Assembly (NCBI RefSeq): GCF_001573155.1
Contig: NZ_JRWG01000005.1
Span: forward strand, 186,001 to 250,000
Length of the DNA: 64,000 nucleotides
Reading direction: 5' to 3'
DNA from: Aequorivita aquimaris
GTDB taxonomy: Bacteria; Bacteroidota; Bacteroidia; Flavobacteriales; Flavobacteriaceae
Positions 19,191 through 27,477 of this stretch are shown here, in pieces. The notes below the pieces were generated by a model that was not told where the DNA came from, did no database searches, and was given only the letters and a program-made list of their open reading frames with translations. Both the position numbers and the translations under genes were made by a program. Positions within the stretch are counted from its first letter, which is position 1. Each line of letters opens with the position of its first letter.

Positions 19191-19922
19191 ATGGAAAAGA
19201 AAATAACACCCTATAAGGATTCTTCGGAAGGAAAAAAGAAACAGGTTGAACAAATGTTTGATACTATTTCTGAAAATTATGACGGGTTAAACCGTGTAAT
19301 TTCCCTCGGCTCTGATGTAAAATGGAGAAAAAAGGTTATTAAAATGGTAGCCGAAACCAGACCGAAAACCATTCTCGACATTGCAACGGGCACAGGCGAC
19401 CTGGCCATCCAGTTTGCTGAAAAGACTTCCGCCGAAAAGATTGTGGGCTTGGACCTTTCCGAAGGAATGCTCTCCGTGGCCCGCAAAAAGGTATCAGGAA
19501 AGAACATTTCAGAAAAAATTGAATTTGTACAGGCAGATTCCGAAGCCTTGCCGTTTGACGACTACACTTTTGACGCAATTACAGTTTCCTTTGGCATCCG
19601 AAATTTTGAAAATCTGGAAAAAGGCCTATCCGAAATTTATCGCGTACTCAAAAAAGGTGGCATTTTTGTTATTTTGGAAACTTCGGTGCCTTCAAAATTT
19701 CCCTTTAAGCAAGGCTATTATTTTTATTCAAAAAACGTTTTGCCGCTTGTGGGCAAGCTATTTTCCAAAGATAAGGTGGCATACAAATATTTAAGTGAAA
19801 GCGCCTCTGTTTTTCCGCACGGGGAAGTGCTCAACAATATTTTGCGCAAAATTGGGTTTAATGAAGTGAAAAATAAACCACAAACTTTCGGTGTGGCAAC
19901 CATCTATAATGCTACCAAATAA
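19191..19922 (+). CDS. ubiE: Demethylmenaquinone methyltransferase UbiE/MenG
   Basis: A 243-aa class I SAM-dependent methyltransferase. Motif I is DIATGTGDLA (63-72), followed by GLDLSEGML (motif II/acidic loop), FDAITVSFGIRN and the RVLKKGG motif, the UbiE signature set. In menaquinone-using Bacteroidota it carries out the last step of menaquinone synthesis, methylating demethylmenaquinone at the membrane. PorT follows 3 bp later and is presumably cotranscribed; the ubiE-porT adjacency is common in Flavobacteriia. The short leader after a good -7 element supports the ATG chosen. Confidence 0.95.
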   Translation: MEKKITPYKDSSEGKKKQVEQMFDTISENYDGLNRVISLGSDVKWRKKVIKMVAETRPKTILDIATGTGDLAIQFAEKTSAEKIVGLDLSEGMLSVARKKVSGKNISEKIEFVQADSEALPFDDYTFDAITVSFGIRNFENLEKGLSEIYRVLKKGGIFVILETSVPSKFPFKQGYYFYSKNVLPLVGKLFSKDKVAYKYLSESASVFPHGEVLNNILRKIGFNEVKNKPQTFGVATIYNATK

Positions 19923-19925
19923 TCT

Positions 19926-20636
19926 ATGAAGAAGCTTTTTTTTGTATTGGCCGTTTTATGTATCGCAAATAGCGCAAATGCGCAGTGGTTTTTCAACAAG
20001 GAGCGTTTGGCCAATTTGGAAAATTTTGACAAAAAACGTTTTACCTGGGGCTATTTTTTGGGGTTCAACAGTTATGACTTCAAAATAGATTATAAAGAAC
20101 AGTACGCCGACGATAACACAGATATTATAGTGGACCGCTCTGCGGGGTTCAATGTGGGGCTTATTGGCGATATGCGCATTAATGAATATTTCAACCTGCG
20201 ACTGGAACCAGGACTTTATTTCACCCAGCGTAACCTCAATTTTCCGGGCTTTACCGAACAAAAGGATTATCTGCGGGAAGTGAAATCAACCTACATTCAC
20301 GTGCCATTGCTGCTAAAGGTTTCAACCAAGCGATTGAACAATATAAAACCGTTCATTATTGGCGGTGTTTCCACTTCGCTGAACCTTTCCAGCAACGAGA
20401 AAAACCCAGAGGACAACGAGCAGGGGAAATTCCGGATGACCAAAAGCACCAACTATTACGAACTTGGTTTTGGGATTGATTTCTACCTCTATTATTTCAA
20501 ATTTACACCCTCCATTCGCGGTGTTTTTGCGATGAGCGATGAACTGGTGCCGGACGATGACCCCAATAGTCCATGGACGGGCAACATCGATAAATTAGCC
20601 ACTCGCGGCATTTTTATAAACTTTACATTTCAGTAA
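19926..20636 (+). CDS. porT: Type IX secretion system outer-membrane protein PorT
   Basis: A 236-aa protein with a signal peptide (1-20, NANA|Q) and an outer-membrane beta-barrel (PorT/SprT, PF13568-like) ending in GIFINFTFQ. The opening WFFNKERLANLENFDKKRF and WGYFLGFNSYDFK are characteristic of flavobacterial PorT. PorT is required for T9SS secretion and gliding in characterised species. It fits the window, which encodes at least four T9SS cargo proteins (3462, 4570, 6404, 11981). It starts 3 bp after ubiE and overlaps the convergent RNA methyltransferase gene by 14 bp. Confidence 0.9.
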   Translation: MKKLFFVLAVLCIANSANAQWFFNKERLANLENFDKKRFTWGYFLGFNSYDFKIDYKEQYADDNTDIIVDRSAGFNVGLIGDMRINEYFNLRLEPGLYFTQRNLNFPGFTEQKDYLREVKSTYIHVPLLLKVSTKRLNNIKPFIIGGVSTSLNLSSNEKNPEDNEQGKFRMTKSTNYYELGFGIDFYLYYFKFTPSIRGVFAMSDELVPDDDPNSPWTGNIDKLATRGIFINFTFQ

Positions 20637-21351
20637 ACCTTCGGAATTCGCTTAAAAGAATAGCGGTAGCCGTAGCAACGTTGAGGCTCTCGGTTTTTTG
20701 AATTTTCCCAAACCGCGGAATCGTTATTCTGTGGGTAATTTTTTGGGAAATTTCTTCGGAAATGCCATTGGCTTCATTGCCCATTACAATGATACCTTCC
20801 TGGGGAAGTTTTTCGGAATAGATATTATTTCCGTCCATAAACCCTCCAAAAATAGGCAACTTCGTTTTTCCGAAGTATTCCGAAAGCTCCAAATAATGTA
20901 CCTGCACCCGTGCCAAGGAGCCCATCGTGGCCTGTACCACCTTTGGATTGTAACAGTCTGTTGTGTCTTCGGAACAAAGTAGTTGCTGCACGCCAAACCA
21001 ATCGCAAAGCCGGATGATGGTTCCCAAATTGCCGGGGTCGCGCACGGCATCCAACGCCACGATCAAACCCGAATCCTGCGGGATTTTAGGTTGTGGAATT
21101 TTAAAAAGCGCCAATGAAGTATTCGCCGTTTTTAGAAAACTTATTTTTTTGAGTTCTGTTTCGGTAACGTGAAAATGGTTTTCGGCAGTAATTTCAGAAG
21201 CCTTTGTTGAAAAAAGAGAATGAAGTTCCATATTTTCGTTCAATAACTCGTCTATTACTTTTGGCCCTTCGGCTACAAAAAGTCCGCTTTGGCTTCGGTA
21301 CTTTTTCTGCTGCAGACTCGTTATTAATTTTGTTTGACTTTTGCTGACCAA
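20623..21351 (-). CDS. SpoU/TrmH-family RNA 2'-O-ribose methyltransferase
   Basis: With start TTG at 21351 the protein is 242 aa; a GTG at 21387 would add 12 residues. The shorter start is preferred because VSKSQTKLITSLQQKKYR resembles the usual N-terminus of the family, and the longer form would cover the divergent tamL promoter. The N-terminal substrate-binding domain (about 1-90) is followed by a SPOUT knot domain with motif 1 RDPGNLGTIIRLCDWFG, motif 2 GNEANGIS and motif 3 SLNVATATAILL. The family methylates 2'-OH of rRNA or tRNA with SAM; the target base is not known. Divergent from tamL, convergent and overlapping with porT. Confidence 0.85.
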   Translation of the reverse strand: MVSKSQTKLITSLQQKKYRSQSGLFVAEGPKVIDELLNENMELHSLFSTKASEITAENHFHVTETELKKISFLKTANTSLALFKIPQPKIPQDSGLIVALDAVRDPGNLGTIIRLCDWFGVQQLLCSEDTTDCYNPKVVQATMGSLARVQVHYLELSEYFGKTKLPIFGGFMDGNNIYSEKLPQEGIIVMGNEANGISEEISQKITHRITIPRFGKIQKTESLNVATATAILLSEFRRFTEM

Positions 21352-21366
21352 AATATAGTATTTTTG
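21333..21366 (+). promoter_or_regulatory. Promoter for tamL
   Basis: TTTG (21333-21336) and TATTTTTG (21359-21366) separated by 22 bp fit the Bacteroidota -33/-7 pattern. The tamL TTG start lies 21 bp after the -7 element. Confidence 0.6.
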
Positions 21367-21387
21367 AAATTGAATTAAAACACACAC

Positions 21388-23946
21388 TTGAAGCGCGACC
21401 TCACAAAAATATCACTATTTATAGTATTTATTGGGTTATTTTTATCCTGCAATGCTGTAAAAAGAGTGCCGGACGGTGAATATCTGCTCACCGAAAACAC
21501 TATATTGGTAGATAGCGTAAAAATTAAGGATGCAGGGGTTTACAGCCAATTGGCACAGAAACCCAATACCTCCATTCCCCTAATTGGCGTACCGCTGGGG
21601 CTTCATATATATAATTTGGCCGATCCACATCCGGATTCTACCTACCAAAAATGGCTTCATAAAAATCCGAAACGCGAGGAACGGCTTATCAAACTTCTCT
21701 CAAAGAAACAGGTAAACCAGATAGACAGCAGCTATGTAGGGTTGAACAAATGGCTTCAAAAATCTGGCGATGCGCCCGCCATTATCAATGAACAGAAAAT
21801 CGAGAAATCTATGGTGCGCCTTAAGCGATGGTACGCCAGTTATGGCTATTTTAACGACGAAGTAGATTATAAAATTGAGCCCAACGAGAAAAAGAAGAAG
21901 CGGGCAAAAGTCACGTATTTTGTGACGAAGCACAAACCTTATTTTGTAGGCGATTCCATTGTTGAAAAAATAAGTTCGCCGGTAGTGGATTCGTTATTTC
22001 AGCTTACCAAAGCCAAGTCTTTTATAGTGCCGGGTAAGCAATATGCCGCCAATGATTTTGTAAACGAACGCGACCGGCTGACCATTCAGTTCAGAAATTC
22101 GGGCCTTTACCATTTTGAGCAGGAATATGTGGGTTTTGAGGCCGATACTGTAAACACGGACCACAAAGCGAACATTACCTATATTATTCCCGATCGAAAA
22201 ATAACTAAAAACGACAGTACCTATACGGTTCCTTTCCAAGTCCATACCATAAACGAGGTTCGGATTGTGACGGATTATTCCTATGAAAATCGCGATGAAG
22301 CTTTTCAGGATTCCATCAGCTATAAGGGGTATAAACTTTTTAGTTATGGCAAAATGCGCTTCCGTCCAAAGGCCATTGCCGATGCCGTTTCAATAACGCC
22401 GGGAAAAATTTATAAGGATATAGACCGTAGGTTGACCTATAACCAAATTAGCGATTTGCGTATTTTCAAATATCCAAACATAAATTACTCCGAAGTAGCG
22501 GCAGATTCCACGGGAAAATTGTTGAACGCCACCATCCTCCTCAATCCGCGCGATCGGTTTACGCTCGGGGTAGATTTTGACGCCTATACCTCCACCATTC
22601 AGCAGTTTGGGATTAGTTTCAGCGGAAATATGATTTTCAGGAATATTTTTCGCGGAGCGGAAATCCTTGAAATTTCTGGCCGTGGAAGTCTTGGCTCATC
22701 TAAAGATGCTGCGGACAGCGAAAGCAAGTTTTTTAATATTTCAGAATTTGGCGGTGACGTAAAACTCACTTTTCCTCGGATAATTTTTCCTATCAACACT
22801 GAAAAACTGATACCCAAATATATGTCTCCCTCAACAAGTGTTAGTTTTGGAGCCAGTTTACAGAATAACATTGGTTTGGATAGACAAACTATAAGCGGAA
22901 TTTATAATTATCGCTGGAAACCTTCAAAAATTCTAACATATCAGATAGATTTATTAAACCTGCAATATGTAAGAAATTTAAATGTTGAGAATTATTACAA
23001 TGTTTATAAAAGTTCTTATAACAGGCTTAATGAAATTGCGCAAAGCTTGAACTATGATTTCAATAACCCCGACACCAATCCAACGCTTGAAATTCCTGAC
23101 GAAACAGAAGATTTTATTTTAGATGTTTTAAACCAGAACATAGCTGCAGATACTGATACATTTGATGAAGTTTTAAGTATTGCAGAACGACAAGCAAGGC
23201 TTACAGAAAACAACCTGATTTTTGCTTCAAACATAACATTGACAAGAGATACACGGGAAAATATCAACGACAATAATTTTTCACGGTTGCGATTAAAACT
23301 TGAATCTGCAGGCAATGTACTATCAGGAATTTCAAGTGTTGCCGGATCCCAAAAAAATTCAGCAGGAAATTACAGAGCGCTGGGAGTAGTTTATTCACAA
23401 TATATAAAACCAGAAGCCGAATATATAAAACACTGGGATATAGACGGAAAAAATATAATCGCCGTCCGTGCTTTTGGTGGGATTGCCATACCTTACGGCA
23501 ATAGCAACAGCATTCCCTTTACACGAAGTTATTTTGCTGGAGGAGCCAATGATAACAGGGGCTGGAAAGCCTATGATCTGGGCCCGGGAAGCAGCGGAAG
23601 TATTTTGGACTTTAACGATGCAAACTTCAAACTTGCATTTAATGCAGAATATCGTTTCACCATTCTTGGAGATTTTAAGGGCGGCTTATTTGTGGATGCT
23701 GGTAACATTTGGAACGTTTTAGACAATATTGAAGACGATGCCTCAGTTTTCAACGGCATTGCAGATTTAAAGGAAATTGCTGTTGCCACTGGAATCGGTC
23801 TGCGGTATGATTTTGGATTTTTCGTATTCCGCTTTGATGTTGGTTTTAAAACCCATAATCCCGGAAAACCTATTGGTGAACGGTGGTTTACGGACTATAG
23901 TTTCCGTAAGGCTGTTTACAACATCGGTATCAACTATCCCTTTTAA
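21388..23946 (+). CDS. tamL: TamL, BamA/TamA-family outer-membrane lipoprotein
   Basis: An 852-aa protein of the Omp85 superfamily. It begins with a lipoprotein signal (LFLSC, Cys21), then CNAVKRVPDGEYLL, typical of TamL; POTRA-like domains fill about residues 30-430, and the C-terminal half is an Omp85 beta-barrel with the FFVFRFDVGFKT strand and a final Phe (GINYPF). TamL pairs with TamB to help insert or transport outer-membrane components in Bacteroidota. The start is TTG at 21388; it preserves the full signal peptide and sits 21 bp after a good -7 element. It is divergent from the RNA methyltransferase, a conserved arrangement as I recall it. Confidence 0.9.
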   Translation: MKRDLTKISLFIVFIGLFLSCNAVKRVPDGEYLLTENTILVDSVKIKDAGVYSQLAQKPNTSIPLIGVPLGLHIYNLADPHPDSTYQKWLHKNPKREERLIKLLSKKQVNQIDSSYVGLNKWLQKSGDAPAIINEQKIEKSMVRLKRWYASYGYFNDEVDYKIEPNEKKKKRAKVTYFVTKHKPYFVGDSIVEKISSPVVDSLFQLTKAKSFIVPGKQYAANDFVNERDRLTIQFRNSGLYHFEQEYVGFEADTVNTDHKANITYIIPDRKITKNDSTYTVPFQVHTINEVRIVTDYSYENRDEAFQDSISYKGYKLFSYGKMRFRPKAIADAVSITPGKIYKDIDRRLTYNQISDLRIFKYPNINYSEVAADSTGKLLNATILLNPRDRFTLGVDFDAYTSTIQQFGISFSGNMIFRNIFRGAEILEISGRGSLGSSKDAADSESKFFNISEFGGDVKLTFPRIIFPINTEKLIPKYMSPSTSVSFGASLQNNIGLDRQTISGIYNYRWKPSKILTYQIDLLNLQYVRNLNVENYYNVYKSSYNRLNEIAQSLNYDFNNPDTNPTLEIPDETEDFILDVLNQNIAADTDTFDEVLSIAERQARLTENNLIFASNITLTRDTRENINDNNFSRLRLKLESAGNVLSGISSVAGSQKNSAGNYRALGVVYSQYIKPEAEYIKHWDIDGKNIIAVRAFGGIAIPYGNSNSIPFTRSYFAGGANDNRGWKAYDLGPGSSGSILDFNDANFKLAFNAEYRFTILGDFKGGLFVDAGNIWNVLDNIEDDASVFNGIADLKEIAVATGIGLRYDFGFFVFRFDVGFKTHNPGKPIGERWFTDYSFRKAVYNIGINYPF

Positions 23947-23961
23947 ACGATATAAATTTGT

Positions 23962-23969
23962 TATTTTTG
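23962..23969 (+). promoter_or_regulatory. -7 promoter element for fbaA
   Basis: TATTTTTG matches TAnnTTTG, 20 bp ahead of the fbaA ATG and just after the tamL stop. No clear -33 TTG. Confidence 0.5.
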
Positions 23970-23989
23970 CTTGCTAAACACTTATAATC

Positions 23990-25057
23990 ATGAGCCACGG
24001 AATTGTACCCGGCGTAGCAACCGGAAAAGAAGTTCAAAAAATACATAAATACGCAAAAGACAAAGGTTTTGCTATGCCCGCCGTTAATGTTGTGGGCTCC
24101 GATAGTATAAATACAGTAATGGAAACAGCCGCTGAGCTGAATTCTCCTGTAATTATCCAATTTTCCAATGGCGGGGCACATTTCAATGCAGGGAAAGGTC
24201 TTTCAAATGAAGATCAAAAAGCTGCAATCGCAGGCGGAGTGGCTGGTGCAAAACACATTCACGAACTGGCAAAGGTTTATGGAGCTACTGTAATCCTGCA
24301 CACAGATCATTGCGCCAAAAAATTGCTTCCGTGGATTGATGGCTTGCTGGATGCCGGTGAAAAATTCTACAAGGAAACGGGGAAACCACTTTACAGCAGC
24401 CACATGATAGACCTTTCCGAAGAGCCTATCGAAGAAAATATTGAAATCTGCAAACGCTATTTAGAGCGCATGAGCAAGATTGGGATGACCCTCGAAATTG
24501 AATTGGGCATCACCGGCGGCGAAGAGGATGGCGTTGATAATACCGGCGTAGATTCGTCCAAACTTTACACCCAGCCCGAAGAAGTGGCCTATGCCTATGA
24601 AGAGCTTTCAAAAATAAGTGACCAGTTTACTATAGCCGCGGCCTTTGGAAATGTACACGGCGTTTACAAACCCGGAAATGTAAAATTGACGCCCGTGATC
24701 CTTAAAAATTCACAGGAATATGTTCAGAAAAAATTCAATACGGGACACAACCCAATTGACTTTGTTTTTCACGGTGGAAGCGGTTCTACGGTAGAGGAAA
24801 TTCGCGAGGCGATTGGTTATGGCGTAATAAAAATGAACATAGACACCGATCTGCAATTTGCATTTACCGAAGGCGTTCGCGATTACATGGTGGACAATTT
24901 GGAATATTTAAAAACCCAAATCGGCAATCCCGAGGGCGATGACCTTCCAAATAAAAAATATTACGATCCACGAAAATGGCTTCGCGAAGGCGAAATCACC
25001 TTCAAAAAAAGACTTGAACAAGCTTTTAGGGATTTGAACAACGTTAACACGTTATAA
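23990..25057 (+). CDS. fbaA: Class II fructose-bisphosphate aldolase
   Basis: A 355-aa cytoplasmic zinc-dependent aldolase that splits fructose-1,6-bisphosphate into DHAP and glyceraldehyde-3-phosphate (glycolysis/gluconeogenesis). Visible signatures: the zinc-binding LHTDHCAKK near 102-110 (His, Asp, His), ITGGEEDGV insert typical of the long class IIA form, NVHGVYKPG and VFHGGSGS (zinc/substrate loop), and KMNIDTDLQFAFT. Length fits class IIA. It has its own -7 element and accD follows after 40 bp in the same direction. Confidence 0.97.
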   Translation: MSHGIVPGVATGKEVQKIHKYAKDKGFAMPAVNVVGSDSINTVMETAAELNSPVIIQFSNGGAHFNAGKGLSNEDQKAAIAGGVAGAKHIHELAKVYGATVILHTDHCAKKLLPWIDGLLDAGEKFYKETGKPLYSSHMIDLSEEPIEENIEICKRYLERMSKIGMTLEIELGITGGEEDGVDNTGVDSSKLYTQPEEVAYAYEELSKISDQFTIAAAFGNVHGVYKPGNVKLTPVILKNSQEYVQKKFNTGHNPIDFVFHGGSGSTVEEIREAIGYGVIKMNIDTDLQFAFTEGVRDYMVDNLEYLKTQIGNPEGDDLPNKKYYDPRKWLREGEITFKKRLEQAFRDLNNVNTL

Positions 25058-25097
25058 ACTTTTATTGATAATAAAAACATTAAATAAACAATAGTTT

Positions 25098-25964
25098 ATG
25101 CCTTGGTTTAAAAGAACAAAAAAAGGGATACAAACCCCAACCGAAGAGAAAAAAGACGTCCCAAAAGGACTGTGGTACAAATCGCCCACAGGAAAAATTG
25201 TTGATAGCGAAGAGCTTGAAAAGAATTTTTACGTAAGCCCCGAAGATGGTTATCACGTGCGCATTGGAAGTAAAGAATATTTTGAAATCCTTTTTGACGA
25301 CAACAAATTTAAGGAGCTCGATAAAAATCTTACCTCACAGGACACCCTTAAATTTGAGGACAAAAAGAAATATACTGACAGGTTAAAGGAAGCGCAGGAC
25401 AAAACCGGCCTCAAGGATGCAATTCGCTGTGCCGTTGGGAAATCCATGGGCGCAGATTTGGTTGTAGCCTGTATGGATTTCAGCTTTATTGGCGGTTCCA
25501 TGGGAAGCGTTGTAGGCGAGAAGATTGCCCGTGCTGCCGATTATTCGCTTAAAAAGAAAATCCCTTTATTGATAATTTCAAAAAGTGGCGGCGCCCGAAT
25601 GATGGAAGCTGCCCTTTCCCTGATGCAGCTTGCAAAAACCAGTGTGAAACTTGCCCAATTAAGTGATGCGGGAATACCCTACATTTCGTTGTGTACAGAC
25701 CCAACTACCGGGGGAACGACCGCTTCGTTCGCAATGCTGGGTGATATCAATATTAGCGAACCAGGTGCCCTGATAGGCTTTGCTGGACCGCGCGTAGTTC
25801 GCGATACTACCGGGAAGGAATTGCCCGAAGGTTTCCAAACTGCTGAATTTGTTTTGGAGCACGGTTTCTTAGATTTCATTACACATCGCCGTGACCTGAA
25901 AAGAAAAATAAATCTTTACCTCGATTTGGTACTAAACAGGCCGCTTCGTGAAAAGACCGCATAA
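25098..25964 (+). CDS. accD: Acetyl-CoA carboxylase carboxyltransferase subunit beta, zinc-ribbon cysteines absent
   Basis: A 288-aa carboxyltransferase beta subunit that, with AccA, transfers carboxyl from biotin to acetyl-CoA to make malonyl-CoA. The crotonase-like core is clear: [31 protein letters not shown] and [20 protein letters not shown]. The N-terminal region aligns with the zinc ribbon of E. coli AccD, but the four cysteines are gone: SPTG near 29-32 replaces the first Cys pair and SPED near 47-50 the second. From memory this is shared by Flavobacteriaceae AccD proteins and is not a mutation unique here. Closed by a terminator at 25967-26000. Confidence 0.95.
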   Translation: MPWFKRTKKGIQTPTEEKKDVPKGLWYKSPTGKIVDSEELEKNFYVSPEDGYHVRIGSKEYFEILFDDNKFKELDKNLTSQDTLKFEDKKKYTDRLKEAQDKTGLKDAIRCAVGKSMGADLVVACMDFSFIGGSMGSVVGEKIARAADYSLKKKIPLLIISKSGGARMMEAALSLMQLAKTSVKLAQLSDAGIPYISLCTDPTTGGTTASFAMLGDINISEPGALIGFAGPRVVRDTTGKELPEGFQTAEFVLEHGFLDFITHRRDLKRKINLYLDLVLNRPLREKTA

Positions 25965-25966
25965 AT

Positions 25967-26000
25967 AAAAAAAGCTGCTCCAAACGAGCACCTTTTTTAT
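25967..26000. terminator. Bidirectional terminator between accD and the convergent lipoprotein gene
   Basis: Stem AAAAAAGcTGCTC / GAGCAcCTTTTTT with one mismatch and loop CAAAC. A and T tracts on both sides let it work in both directions. Confidence 0.8.
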
Positions 26001-26016
26001 TGAAAGCAATTTTCAA

Positions 26017-26850
26017 TCAATTCATTGTAAAAGGATACTCTTGGCCATTGTATATAAATATGGCCTGATTGTCACATTCGCCGTCACCAAAATCGATAGC
26101 TGCCGTTACCCCGTCCTGTGAAACCTCAAGCCGTCCATCAACAACCCAACGACAGGAAGTTTTATAAACAAGGGTTTCTGTAACCTCTCCACTACGTTCA
26201 AAACCATTGGTAAATACAGTTTGCCAATTTCCGGTTACGTGATACACATTGTCAAGCCACGTACCAGAACCTACACCTTCCACCCATTCAGAAACACGGG
26301 TTCCATTACGAGTGCCCGTTACTGTAGTGTTTGGAAAACTCACGGTGATACTTTCGTTAACAGTAGATTGTGGGTTATCGTTTTGATTTGCTATTTCATA
26401 TAGAATGCTTCCGCCACCGCTTACACCATTTCCATTAAAAACAAAGTCTTGAAAGGTATAATTAACCGTATAGGTACCAGAAACCAATGGGCCATATTCC
26501 AGAAAGATGCTTCCAGAAACCACATTTCCGTTATTTAATGTACAGGAATCGCCAAAATCCAAAAGAATGGTAAAAACGTTTCCTTGCATTCCAACAGTAA
26601 TTTCAGTACAGTTCGGGAAAAGAGAAAATTGTGTGGTGCCACGACCTCCAGTTTCATTTTCTACAAAAGCCTGCTCTATAATATTAAATGTACCTTCGGC
26701 AACATTATCGGTTTTTGCAGCTCGCATAGAATTATCTGAAGAAAAATTAACTTCTTCCGAAGCAGTATCCTCATCTTTAACACAACTTGTAAAAAGGAAG
26801 ATTCCCATCACAAAAATTAAAAGAAATAATTTAAAAGGGATGATTTTCAT
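26017..26850 (-). CDS. Uncharacterised lipoprotein
   Basis: A 277-aa protein with a lipoprotein signal (LFTSC, Cys23, followed by VKDEDTASEE). The mature part is beta-rich and polar, with a conserved-looking CTEITVGMQGNVFTILLDFGDSCTLNNGN segment and a later CRWVVDGRLEVSQDG and DFGDGECDNQAIFIYNG stretch; the paired cysteines may form disulfides. Repeated DFGD motifs suggest two similar beta modules. I do not recognise a named family with confidence; related lipoproteins occur in many flavobacteria. Predicted location is the outer membrane. It stands alone between the accD terminator and the rpsO promoter. Confidence 0.7.
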   Translation of the reverse strand: MKIIPFKLFLLIFVMGIFLFTSCVKDEDTASEEVNFSSDNSMRAAKTDNVAEGTFNIIEQAFVENETGGRGTTQFSLFPNCTEITVGMQGNVFTILLDFGDSCTLNNGNVVSGSIFLEYGPLVSGTYTVNYTFQDFVFNGNGVSGGGSILYEIANQNDNPQSTVNESITVSFPNTTVTGTRNGTRVSEWVEGVGSGTWLDNVYHVTGNWQTVFTNGFERSGEVTETLVYKTSCRWVVDGRLEVSQDGVTAAIDFGDGECDNQAIFIYNGQEYPFTMN

Positions 26851-26957
26851 AAATTTAAAGGTTTAGGGGTTTAGATTCCTATAACGCTGAAAAACATCAT
26901 TTCAATATATTTGAATTAATTTTTATTTGAAATACAGCTATTTCAAAATCGATTTTG

Positions 26958-26965
26958 TACTTTTG
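26958..26965 (+). promoter_or_regulatory. -7 promoter element for rpsO
   Basis: TACTTTTG matches TAnnTTTG. It is 57 bp before the rpsO ATG, giving a leader of about 50 bases. Confidence 0.55.
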
Positions 26966-27022
26966 CAACCTTGATTATCAAAATGGTAATCAGTACATAA
27001 AAATCATTTTAACAATATTGGC

Positions 27023-27292
27023 ATGTATTTATCCCAAGAAGAAAAAGAAAAAATTTTCGCAAAACACGGAAAGTCCAAGACTGACACTGGTTCAGCCGAA
27101 GGACAGATTGCGCTATTCACGTACCGCATCGAGCATTTAACAAAACATCTTAAAGCAAATCACAAGGACTACAACACTGAGCGTTCTTTGGTAATGTTGG
27201 TAGGTAAGCGCAGAGCATTGTTGGATTATCTTATGAAAAAAGACATCCTTCGTTACCGTGCTATCGTTAAAGAATTAGGATTACGTAAGTAA
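27023..27292 (+). CDS. rpsO: 30S ribosomal protein S15
   Basis: An 89-aa S15 protein of normal length. The family signature is present: TGSAEGQIALFTYRIEHLTKHLKANHKD and LVMLVGKRRALLDYLMKKD. S15 binds the central domain of 16S rRNA early in 30S assembly. It lies just upstream of pnp, the same gene order as in E. coli, but a strong terminator (27299-27325) and a 185-bp spacer with its own structured leader separate the two here. Confidence 0.97.
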   Translation: MYLSQEEKEKIFAKHGKSKTDTGSAEGQIALFTYRIEHLTKHLKANHKDYNTERSLVMLVGKRRALLDYLMKKDILRYRAIVKELGLRK

Positions 27293-27298
27293 TATTTT

Positions 27299-27325
27299 AA
27301 AGGGCTCTTACGAGCCCTTTATTTT
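27299..27325 (+). terminator. Rho-independent terminator after rpsO
   Basis: A 9-bp stem AAAGGGCTC / GAGCCCTTT with loop TTAC, followed by a T-rich run, 6 bp after the rpsO stop. Confidence 0.9.
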
Positions 27326-27385
27326 TATTTTTTTTTCAGAACTTACTTCTGATACACATAGAAAAGCTACCCTTAGGTTTTTCAT

Positions 27386-27437
27386 TGGTCAACCACAACA
27401 ACACAACAACACGCGACTGATAAACAGTCGTTGACCA
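27386..27437 (+). promoter_or_regulatory. Structured leader in front of pnp
   Basis: An outer stem TGGTCAA (27386-27392) / TTGACCA (27431-27437) is stacked directly on an inner hairpin CGACTG (27414-27419) / CAGTCG (27425-27430) with loop ATAAA. On the 5-prime side a 21-base A/C-only-rich strand with repeated CAACA units is left unpaired. The structure ends 40 bp before the pnp ATG. E. coli pnp is autoregulated through a stem in its leader; a similar role here is inference. Confidence 0.5.
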
Positions 27438-27477
27438 TTTTTAACCGTGCGCCCTTGGCGTACAAAATGAAAAACAA

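Noticed and set aside
27393-27413. CAACAACA repeats as a possible CRISPR or microsatellite
   Set aside because: Only a few short units, no spacers; better explained as the unpaired strand of the pnp leader.
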